The notes below the pieces were generated by a model. The model did not search any database. It saw only the letters and a list, made by a program, of their open reading frames with translations, and was not told the origin of the DNA. 5,085 nucleotides of DNA from Gemmatimonadota bacterium (lineage in GTDB: Bacteria; Gemmatimonadota; Gemmatimonadetes; Longimicrobiales; UBA6960), in NCBI GenBank assembly GCA_022564535.1, contig JADFLD010000197.1, positions 1 to 5,085 on the forward strand, written 5' to 3'. Made by a program: the position numbers and the translations under genes. This document shows positions 1 through 5,085 of this stretch, piece after piece. Numbering within the stretch: the stretch's first letter is position 1; each line of letters starts with the position of its first letter.

Positions 1-2
1 GC

Positions 3-875
3 AGCCTCGACGAGGCGCGCGACGTCCTCAAGCGGTACTCGGACTACTTCGATACGAAGACCATCAAGATGTACGGGGCCGGCAACCGTGAGGTGCGTCA
101 GTGGATCATCCAGGCCGCGCGCGAGCTCGAACTCATGCCGACGACGGAAGGCAGCCTCGACCTGCGCCTCAACATGACGATGGCGCAAGACGGCTACTCC
201 GGCACTGAACACAACTTGCCCGGTGTGCCCCTCTTCGACGACGTCGTGCAGCTCGTAGCCCAGTCGAACATGGCGACGACGCCCACGATCATCGTGACGT
301 ACGGAGGCCCTTGGGGCGAAAACCTGTTCTACACAACGACCGACGTCCTGGGCGATGAGAAGCTGCTCACCTTCACCCCGTTCGAGGAGGTGTATCAAAA
401 GGCCACGCGGCGCTCCGGCGGTCCCGGGTGGTTCCATGAATCACAGTACATCCATGAGGAGATCTCGGATTTCATCGACGACGTCGTTGAGGCCGGGGGA
501 CGCGCGGGCATCGGTAGTCACGGACAGTTGCAGGGTCTCGGCTACCACTGGGAGCTCTGGCTCGTGGGGTCTTCGGCGCACATGACCAACCACGAGGCGC
601 TCAGGATCGCGACCATCATAGGCGCCGACGTGCTCGGTCTCGATGGTGACCTCGGATCGCTCGAAGTCGGCAAGCTGGCCGACCTCGTCGTGCTAGATGG
701 GAATCCGCTCGACGACCTCCGCAACAGCAATACCGTGCGCTACGTGATGAAGAACGGGCGTCTCTACGAGGGCGCCACTCTGAACCAGCGCTGGCCCGAT
801 CAGCGAACCGCCGAGGGTTTCTACTGGCAGGCCGACGGCGCCATTCCGGCCCGCACGACGACGGGAGGCAACTGA
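3..875 (+). CDS. Amidohydrolase, C-terminal part (5' end outside window)
   Basis: Partial metal-dependent hydrolase of the amidohydrolase superfamily (imidazolonepropionase/dipeptidase-like branch). The frame is open from base 3, upstream of the first ATG at 69, so the gene enters from the left and 290 codons plus TGA are present. Seen: DGYSGTEHNLP with a probable metal-ligand His (codon 210-212); GIGSHGQ followed by LGYHWEL (first His codon 519-521), a signature of the branch often fused behind a TolB/PD40 beta-propeller; then the classic superfamily ending, HEALRIATI, LGSLEVGKLADLVVLDGNPL and VMKNGRLYEG, where the barrel strand returns to the small beta-sandwich. The propeller, if present, and the first barrel metal site would lie upstream and cannot be checked. 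Proteins of this branch are often exported, but no signal peptide can be assessed here. The substrate is unknown; a peptide or cyclic amide is plausible. The CoA-transferase follows 46 bases downstream on the same strand. Confidence 0.9.
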   Translation, partial: SLDEARDVLKRYSDYFDTKTIKMYGAGNREVRQWIIQAARELELMPTTEGSLDLRLNMTMAQDGYSGTEHNLPGVPLFDDVVQLVAQSNMATTPTIIVTYGGPWGENLFYTTTDVLGDEKLLTFTPFEEVYQKATRRSGGPGWFHESQYIHEEISDFIDDVVEAGGRAGIGSHGQLQGLGYHWELWLVGSSAHMTNHEALRIATIIGADVLGLDGDLGSLEVGKLADLVVLDGNPLDDLRNSNTVRYVMKNGRLYEGATLNQRWPDQRTAEGFYWQADGAIPARTTTGGN

Positions 876-921
876 GCGTGTCCGGGAGACAGCTCCGATT
901 CTGGTACCCTACGGTGAGCCG

Positions 922-2121
922 GTGAGCGGGCCTCTCGCGGGCATCCGCGTCTGCGACGTCACCCAGAACCTCGCGGGACCGTTCTGCAGTCAGATTCTCG
1001 CCGACCTCGGAGCGACGGTCATCAAGGTAGAGCCGCCCGGAGGCGACCTTGGCCGCGCGTGGGGACCGCCGTTTTGGGGAGGCGACAGCACGCTCTTCCT
1101 GGCGGCGAATCGCGGAAAGAGAAGCATCATCCTCGATCTGAAACAGGACGACGGGATGGAGGCCCTGCGGCGACTGGTGGGAGCGTCGGATGTGTTCATG
1201 CAGGCTTCCCGACCCGGGGCCGCCGAGCGCCTCGGAATCGATTACGAGGCGATCCGTGCTCTGCGTGCCGACATCGTCCATCTGTCGGTCAGCGCCTATG
1301 GACCAGAGGGCCCCATGCGTGAGCAGCCGGGATACGATCCGCTCATGCAGGCGTATTCGGGGATCATGTCCGTGACCGGACACCCGAACTCACCTCCGAC
1401 CCGGGTGGGGGGCTCCGTCGTCGACTTCGGGACCGCCATGTGGGGAGCGATCGCCATCCTCGGGGCCCTGCGCACACGGGAGGCGACGGGCCGGGGCGCG
1501 CGCTTGGATGTGGCGCTCATGGATACGTCGCTGGCCTGGGTGTCGTATCACATGATGGGATACCTGGCCACGGGCGATGCGCCAGGCCCAATGGGCTCGA
1601 GCCTCGGTGCGATCGCTCCCTATCGGGCCTTCTCCACGGACGATGGTCACGTGATGATCGCGGCAGGCAACGACATGATCTTCGGCCGTCTGTGTGTGGC
1701 GCTCGGACTCGAGCACTTGGCTGAAGACCCGCGCTTTGCCACCAACCCGGATCGGGTGTCGAATCGGGACGCACTCGACACGCTCGTCGAAGCGCGAACC
1801 GTCGAGTTGTCTACGGCGGAGCTGCTCGAGCGAGCGCAGCTCCACGGGGTGCCGGCCTCGGCGATTCAGACGATCCCGGAGGTCGTCGCCGACGCTCAGG
1901 TCGCTGCGTCCGGAATGCTGCCCCGGACACCGCACCCGGAATTGCCCGACTACAGGGACGTGTCGCTCCCGCTGCGCCTGGACGGGGCGCGGCCTCGCGC
2001 CGAAGGTGCGCCACCCGCGCGAGGTGAGCATACGCTCCAGGTTCTGGCCGAGCTGGGATATGGTAAGGAAGAGGTGGAGCAGATGATCTCCGCGGGGGCA
2101 GCCGCCGTACGCCAGACCTGA
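922..2121 (+). CDS. CaiB/BaiF family (class III) CoA-transferase
   Basis: A complete 399-residue cytoplasmic enzyme, the usual length for the family, which moves CoA between carboxylic acids (formyl-CoA:oxalate, succinyl-CoA:malate, carnitine and similar pairs). Seen: the N-terminal signature PLAGIRVCDVTQNLAGP (4-20) and GATVIKVEPPGGD (30-42), the NRGKRSI motif (63-69), QPGYDPLMQA (135-144) and DVALMDTSLAW (196-206). Asp139 in PGYD (codon 1336-1338) aligns with the catalytic Asp that forms the acyl-anhydride/thioester intermediates in formyl-CoA transferase. The fold is an interlocked homodimer. The GTG at 922 is chosen because residues 4-20 already match the family N-terminus and no ATG/GTG/TTG is in frame in the 46-base gap before it; the only Shine-Dalgarno-like sequence is a weak GGTGAG at 913-918. 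No promoter is evident in the gap, suggesting an operon with the amidohydrolase. The substrate cannot be read from sequence. The gene ends 15 bases from the stop of a convergent gene. Confidence 0.95.
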   Translation: MSGPLAGIRVCDVTQNLAGPFCSQILADLGATVIKVEPPGGDLGRAWGPPFWGGDSTLFLAANRGKRSIILDLKQDDGMEALRRLVGASDVFMQASRPGAAERLGIDYEAIRALRADIVHLSVSAYGPEGPMREQPGYDPLMQAYSGIMSVTGHPNSPPTRVGGSVVDFGTAMWGAIAILGALRTREATGRGARLDVALMDTSLAWVSYHMMGYLATGDAPGPMGSSLGAIAPYRAFSTDDGHVMIAAGNDMIFGRLCVALGLEHLAEDPRFATNPDRVSNRDALDTLVEARTVELSTAELLERAQLHGVPASAIQTIPEVVADAQVAASGMLPRTPHPELPDYRDVSLPLRLDGARPRAEGAPPARGEHTLQVLAELGYGKEEVEQMISAGAAAVRQT

Positions 2122-2162
2122 TTTCGTTCGAGGTCCCTACCCGGACCCCGGCCGCGAAATCA
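2119..2162. terminator. Nested inverted repeat between convergent genes (candidate bidirectional terminator)
   Basis: An outer perfect 8-base inverted repeat (TGATTTCG at 2119-2126, CGAAATCA at 2155-2162) encloses an inner stem, CGAGGTCC (2129-2136) with GGACCCCG (2143-2150), which has one A/C mismatch and a 6-base loop CTACCC. The outer left arm begins at the TGA of the CoA-transferase, and the structure also covers the last codons and TAG of the SUMF1-like gene. Symmetric placement between two converging stops suggests transcription termination or 3'-end protection in both directions. Neither side has a clear run of T after the stem, so it is not a canonical intrinsic terminator. The base pairing is seen; the role is inferred. 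Confidence 0.4.
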
Positions 2163-3120
2163 CGACGCGGAACCCTATGAACGTCTCCCGCGCGCCCGGA
2201 TCCACACCGCCTCGATTGGCCACGCGGATGTGCTGCTCGGGATCGCCGAACGATCCACCTCGCATGACCCACAGTGCCGCCGACTCGAGGTCGTCCGCGT
2301 CGTCGGATGCGTCGTACGGGTAGGGTTGGTAGGGGCTTTGCGTGAGCTCCCACACGTTCCCGCTCATGTCGGCCAGCCCGTGCGCGCAGGCGGGGCAGTC
2401 GAAGCTTCCGACGGGGGTCGTGCCGCGGCTGCGAAAGTTCGCGTGATCTGCGCGGGGCTCGTTTCCCCATGGATAGATGCGCGCATCCCCACCGCGCGCC
2501 GCCTTCTCCCATTGAGCTTCGGTAGGCAGGCTGACCCGCCATCCTTCTTCAAGTCGGCGCGCCAACTCCGGGGGTGTGGATTCGGATCCCCGCAGCATCG
2601 TGTCGAGCCAGCGTGCGTAGGCCAGCGCATCGGTCCACGTGACCGAGGTGACGGGGTGGTCGAGAGGCCGGTGCAGCGTCGCTTCCTCGACGAGTCGGTA
2701 TCCGGCCGAGCGAGCGAATCGGGCGAACTGGGCGACGGTCACCTCGTAGCGTCCGATGAAGAATACGGGCAGGTCCACGATCCCTTGTACCCGTCCAGCC
2801 CCCCATGCCTCCAACTCGAAGGCGAGGGAGTCGACCGCGGGGTCGCTTCCCATGACGAAGGGTCCGGCCGGAATCTCGACGAAGCCGAGGAGGTCGTCGT
2901 CGGGAAGGAACCAGGCGTCCCTGGAGAAGCCCGCGACGTCGGCGATGGGAGCGTTCCGCTCGGTCGCATCCGTTTCTGAAAGCGACTGGGAGACGTACAG
3001 TGCTCCCCACGTAGCCACGATGAACGCGACGGCGGTGCCGGCGATGAGTCGGGGGTCGGCTTCCTCGTGTCCCGAGGGTGTAGCGGATGGCCTCGACTGC
3101 TTCTTCGGACTGTCCCTCAT
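2137..3120 (-). CDS. Membrane-anchored SUMF1/FGE-fold protein lacking FGE active-site cysteines
   Basis: A 327-residue protein starting at the ATG 3120-3118, chosen because it overlaps the upstream stop as ATGA; an ATG 11 codons earlier (3153) would lie inside the upstream gene. A basic N-terminus (KK at 6-7) precedes one hydrophobic helix (about 25-44), so the rest probably faces the periplasm. The SUMF1 (formylglycine-generating enzyme sulfatase) domain spans about 81-323: IPAGPFVMGSD, IGRYEVTVAQFARFA, VSLPTEAQWEKAARGG, YPWGNEP, DMSGNVWEL, MRGGSF, GFRVVISR. In true FGE two copper-binding cysteines follow the RGGS motif; here that stretch (GGSFGDPEQHIRVANRGG) has none, so sulfatase activation is unlikely. 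The only cysteines are a CPAC pair at 242-245, just before DMSGNVWEL, plausibly a disulfide or metal site. SUMF1 folds without these cysteines also serve as ligand-binding or accessory domains. It is translationally coupled to the RnfD-like gene and probably works with it; the biochemical role is unknown. Confidence 0.9.
   Translation of the reverse strand: MRDSPKKQSRPSATPSGHEEADPRLIAGTAVAFIVATWGALYVSQSLSETDATERNAPIADVAGFSRDAWFLPDDDLLGFVEIPAGPFVMGSDPAVDSLAFELEAWGAGRVQGIVDLPVFFIGRYEVTVAQFARFARSAGYRLVEEATLHRPLDHPVTSVTWTDALAYARWLDTMLRGSESTPPELARRLEEGWRVSLPTEAQWEKAARGGDARIYPWGNEPRADHANFRSRGTTPVGSFDCPACAHGLADMSGNVWELTQSPYQPYPYDASDDADDLESAALWVMRGGSFGDPEQHIRVANRGGVDPGARETFIGFRVVISRPGSG
3117..3120 (-). 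promoter_or_regulatory. ATGA stop/start overlap (translational coupling)
   Basis: On the minus strand, ATG (3120-3118) of the SUMF1-like gene shares bases with TGA (3119-3117) of the RnfD-like gene. Upstream of the ATG is only GC-rich sequence with a weak GGCGG and no good Shine-Dalgarno, which fits re-initiation by ribosomes finishing the first gene. This sets the start of the downstream gene and argues for matched expression of the two products. Confidence 0.8.
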
Positions 3121-4343
3121 GACGCCGCCGCGGGCCCGCAAGCAAAGCTCCAACCGTGTTCACACGCCCTCGCATAGAGATCCCGCTCCGGCATCTGCAT
3201 GAGGTTCAGGCCTCCCTCCCTCAGCAGCAGTCGCAGGTCGAGGGCCTTCGGAGCTCCGCGGGCGACGGTCCCCGGTTCGAGGAGATTCAGGCAAGCCGCC
3301 TGGAAGCGAAGCTCGCATGCGCGGGCGAAGTATCGAAACGCGACGTCGGAATCCGCGTCCGTGATCCGCCCTTCCGAGTGGTGCGCCCCCAGCTCGTTGC
3401 ACGCCCACGCCGAGTTGTCACCGCAGTAGGTGCCCTCAATTTGCAGGAGCCGGGCGCACGCGTTGCGCCGCTCCTGCTCGCACGACGCTTCCCAGAAGGG
3501 GACCCCGTCGCCGGTATGGCGTCCGTCCGTCCTTTGGGTGGCCGTCATCGCGCCGAAGAACGCGATCCAAACGGCGATATGAGCCAGGTTGAGACGGTTT
3601 GGGGTCCACGTGCCTTCGCGACGGGTGGTGAGGCCTCGCTCCTCGAGTGAGCGGACCAGGTGGTCGATGCCGAGCACGCTGAGGTTCAGAAGTGGCACGC
3701 ACAGAAGCTTGTCGTAGAATGTCGGGACGCCCGCGGCTCCGAGAATCGCATACAAGGCGAACACGCCAACGCCGTAGAGGCCTCCGAACATCGTCTTGCC
3801 GAGCGGCGTTCTGGGTGACGTCGACGGGTCCGTGATCAGCAGGTGAAGTCCGAGGAAAACCGCGGCGGGAATCTCCGAGTCCAGGAAGTACGGGACACCA
3901 GACCAGGCCGAATACAGTGCGCTCAACCCGAAGAGAGCGACCGCCGCCGTAGCGGCGACCAGCGTGATCGAGAAGAAGTACATCACGACGAGGCCGAGGA
4001 GGAACAGGGCCAGGTAGATCCGTGGCGCCAGCGTAAGTGTCGACGCGATATCCGCACCCCAGGTGAGGTCCGTCGTCCCCGTCGCGATCAGGACGAGCGA
4101 AAACAGGCCCAGCGAAAACGCTGACGGGTTGAAGATGTGTACGCGGCGTCCTTCCCGCTGCCAGCGTACGAACTCCTTGCCGAGGAACCCCACCGCGATC
4201 ATCAGGAACTGCAGCCCGAACCAATCATCCCTGAACCAGAGGAACAGGTTGATGCTCAGTATGATCGGGAAGGGCCCGAACCCGAGTACATAGCGTTCAC
4301 CTCGCGACCAACTCAGCAGCATTCCGAAGGCGTACGCGAAGGC
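3117..4343 (-). CDS. RnfD/NqrB-like membrane protein fused to Cys-rich Sel1-like repeats (5' end missing)
   Basis: About 408 residues are present. The membrane part (about 4343-3530) has roughly nine hydrophobic segments and the marks of the NQR2/RnfD/RnfE family and its UnbU-like relatives: GKEFVRW then HIFNPSAF (4136-4113) and LLITDPSTSPRTPLG (about 3842-3798), the latter followed by a glycine-rich helix. I see no S-G-A-T motif for covalent flavin, so it is a relative and not a proven Rnf subunit. After a last helix (about 3593-3540) comes a tail of about 120 residues with four C-x7-C pairs (Cys codons beginning 3482/3458, 3425/3401, 3317/3293, 3164/3140), in contexts such as ACELRFQAAC and ACEHGWSFAC. 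That is the spacing of disulfide-linked Sel1/Hcp repeats, so the tail is probably periplasmic. Its stop overlaps the next gene's ATG. Family-like sequence runs to about 4343 (FAYAFGMLLSW), then stops where FlgI coding begins on the other strand. The open frame continues to 5024, but that part is antisense to FlgI. An ATG at 4322 is a less likely start. Confidence 0.8.
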   Translation of the reverse strand, partial: AFAYAFGMLLSWSRGERYVLGFGPFPIILSINLFLWFRDDWFGLQFLMIAVGFLGKEFVRWQREGRRVHIFNPSAFSLGLFSLVLIATGTTDLTWGADIASTLTLAPRIYLALFLLGLVVMYFFSITLVAATAAVALFGLSALYSAWSGVPYFLDSEIPAAVFLGLHLLITDPSTSPRTPLGKTMFGGLYGVGVFALYAILGAAGVPTFYDKLLCVPLLNLSVLGIDHLVRSLEERGLTTRREGTWTPNRLNLAHIAVWIAFFGAMTATQRTDGRHTGDGVPFWEASCEQERRNACARLLQIEGTYCGDNSAWACNELGAHHSEGRITDADSDVAFRYFARACELRFQAACLNLLEPGTVARGAPKALDLRLLLREGGLNLMQMPERDLYARACEHGWSFACGPAAAS

Positions 4344-4344
4344 G
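4325..4344 (+). repeat. Short direct repeat at the junction of two truncated genes
   Basis: CGAAGGCG occurs at 4325-4332 and again at 4337-4344, separated by TACG; the palindrome GCGTACGC (4330-4337) sits between and within them. On the minus strand it encodes the A-F-A-Y-A-F run of the RnfD-like protein, and the right copy also encodes the R-E-G that begins recognisable FlgI on the plus strand. The sequence is seen directly. Its part in joining the two genes (microhomology recombination or assembly overlap) is inferred. Confidence 0.6.
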
Positions 4345-5085
4345 AGCTGTTGGACGTCGCCGTAACGGCGCTGGCTGCAAAGAGCCTGGAAGGTGGAAGG
4401 CTGCTCGCCACGCCGTTGGTGTATCACGATCGCGGAGTGGAAACGTTGTTCGGGTTTGCCGCCGGCGCGGTCTTTGTGAGTGCCAGCGTGCCGACATCTG
4501 GAATCATTCGTCACGGTGCCCGAATGGAGCGAGACGTGATGATGGACGTCGTGGCCACCGGGGCCGAACTCCGCTCCACCGGTATGAGCCATGGCTGGAT
4601 CAAGGCCGATGAGACCTACGTGACGGTTGTATTGGATGACGCGCATGCGGGGTGGGCCATGGCCGCCGCCATCGCGCAGGCCGTCGATAAGGAGCTGAGC
4701 GTCTCGGCGGATGTCGAACGCGTAGCGCTGGCCCTCGACAGCAAGAACATCGTGATACTCGTGCCGAGGCATCAACGCGGGGATATTGCCTCGTGGATTC
4801 GCGACATCGAGCGGACGCCGATCCTGATGGAATCGAACGAGACCCGTGTCACCATCAACCGGCGGACGGGAACGATCGTCGTCACGGGGGATACGAGGAT
4901 ATCCCCGGTCGTTATATCGCAGGCCGGGTTGACCGTGACGGTGGCGAATCCTCTGGCCGACGGAACGGTTCCCGTGCAGCCCTTCGAGGTGCAGAGATTC
5001 GTGGCACTGGACGCGGCCGAGCAACGCCTGCCCAACGTCAGCGATCTCCTCGAGGCGCTGAACCGTCTCAAGGTTCCGTTTGCGG
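4335..5085 (+). CDS. flgI: FlgI flagellar P-ring protein, internal/C-terminal fragment (both ends missing)
   Basis: FlgI builds the periplasmic P ring, the bushing around the flagellar rod in the peptidoglycan of diderm bacteria. It is exported by Sec and assembled with FlgA and FlgH. Some 250 codons are open with no stop. Recognisable blocks in order: REGELLDVAVTALAAKSLEGG and RLLATPL (compare E. coli [29 protein letters not shown]), HGARMERDV (NGAVIERE), a region with DDAHAGWAMAAAIAQAVD, VTINRRTGTIVVTGD (VVINSRTGSVV), SQAGLTVTV (AQGNLSVTV) and LPNVSDLLEALNRLKVPFA (LNSVVRALNALGATP). Missing are about 90-95 N-terminal residues, including the signal peptide and the GYGLVVGL region, and about 30 C-terminal residues beyond the right edge. 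Upstream of 4335 the frame stays open but is unlike FlgI, is antisense to membrane helices of the other gene, and offers no sensible start. The loop before HGARMERDV is shorter than in enterobacterial FlgI. As it stands it is a 5'-deleted copy or the edge of a chimeric join. Confidence 0.9.

Noticed and set aside
914..924. Tandem GGTGAGC giving a second possible GTG start at 914 for the CoA-transferase.
   Set aside because: That GTG is out of frame with the transferase; only the GTG at 922 leads into the family's N-terminal motif. The repeat is short enough to be chance.
616..1383. 255-codon minus-strand open frame.
   Set aside because: It is antisense to the amidohydrolase end and the CoA-transferase, Arg/Ser-rich without any motif; a typical shadow frame in GC-rich DNA. 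The same holds for 1390-2031, 1811-2542 and 3436-4224 on the minus strand and 2230-2979 on the plus strand.
3121..3153. Alternative ATG at 3153 for the SUMF1-fold protein, adding 11 residues.
   Set aside because: It would sit inside the upstream gene. The ATG at 3120 overlaps the upstream stop exactly and directly precedes the basic N-terminus and membrane helix.
4200..4334. Plus-strand open frame continuing upstream of FlgI (residues such as PEPEYIAFTS), possibly the FlgI N-terminus.
   Set aside because: It has no FlgI motif, no signal peptide and no sensible start, and it is antisense to well-conserved membrane segments of the RnfD-like protein.
4344..5024. N-terminal 227 codons of a 635-codon minus-strand open frame, read as one long protein with the RnfD-like gene.
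   Set aside because: This part lies antisense to clear FlgI coding in the same codon register, is His/Arg-rich with no family character or membrane helices, and the plus strand matches FlgI throughout. It is a shadow frame.
1..5085. Search for CRISPR repeats, tRNA/rRNA genes, insertion-sequence ends and riboswitches.
   Set aside because: Nearly every base lies in protein-coding sequence and I saw no repeat array, cloverleaf-like segment, transposase motif or terminal inverted repeats.

Overview
The window is GC-rich bacterial DNA with strongly G/C-ending codons and tight gene packing, so it probably comes from a diderm, high-GC bacterium. The gene content (a propeller-type amidohydrolase C-terminus, a membrane-anchored SUMF1-fold protein, an RnfD-like membrane protein) resembles what I associate with Gemmatimonadota and neighbouring phyla. 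That placement is a recollection of family habits, not a demonstrated assignment.

Layout: (1) 3-875, plus strand: C-terminal 290 codons of a metal-dependent amidohydrolase, cut by the left edge. (2) 922-2121, plus strand: a complete CaiB/BaiF (class III) CoA-transferase with a GTG start, 46 bases after the first gene and probably co-transcribed. (3) 2119-2162: a nested inverted repeat in the 15-base gap where the plus and minus genes converge, a candidate bidirectional terminator. (4) 2137-3120, minus strand: a membrane-anchored SUMF1/FGE-fold protein without the copper-binding cysteines of true formylglycine-generating enzymes, but with one CPAC motif. (5) 3117-about 4343, minus strand: an RnfD/NqrB-like multi-pass membrane protein fused to a C-terminal domain with four C-x7-C pairs like cysteine-rich Sel1/Hcp repeats. 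Its stop overlaps the start of gene 4 as ATGA, so the two are translationally coupled. Its 5' end is missing. (6) about 4335-5085, plus strand: the middle and C-terminal part of FlgI, the flagellar P-ring protein, lacking its N-terminal quarter and cut by the right edge.

Two things stand out. First, the coupled pair 4+5 looks like a small, poorly described envelope module. It combines an RnfD-like membrane core, a disulfide-rich repeat domain and a tethered SUMF1-fold domain, the last two probably in the periplasm. Second, around 4325-4350 two unrelated genes, both lacking their 5' ends, abut head to head at a short direct repeat. No start codon for FlgI and no intergenic region lie between them. 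This is best explained by a chimeric join (assembly artefact or recent rearrangement), so the FlgI fragment should not be taken as a true neighbour of the minus-strand operon.
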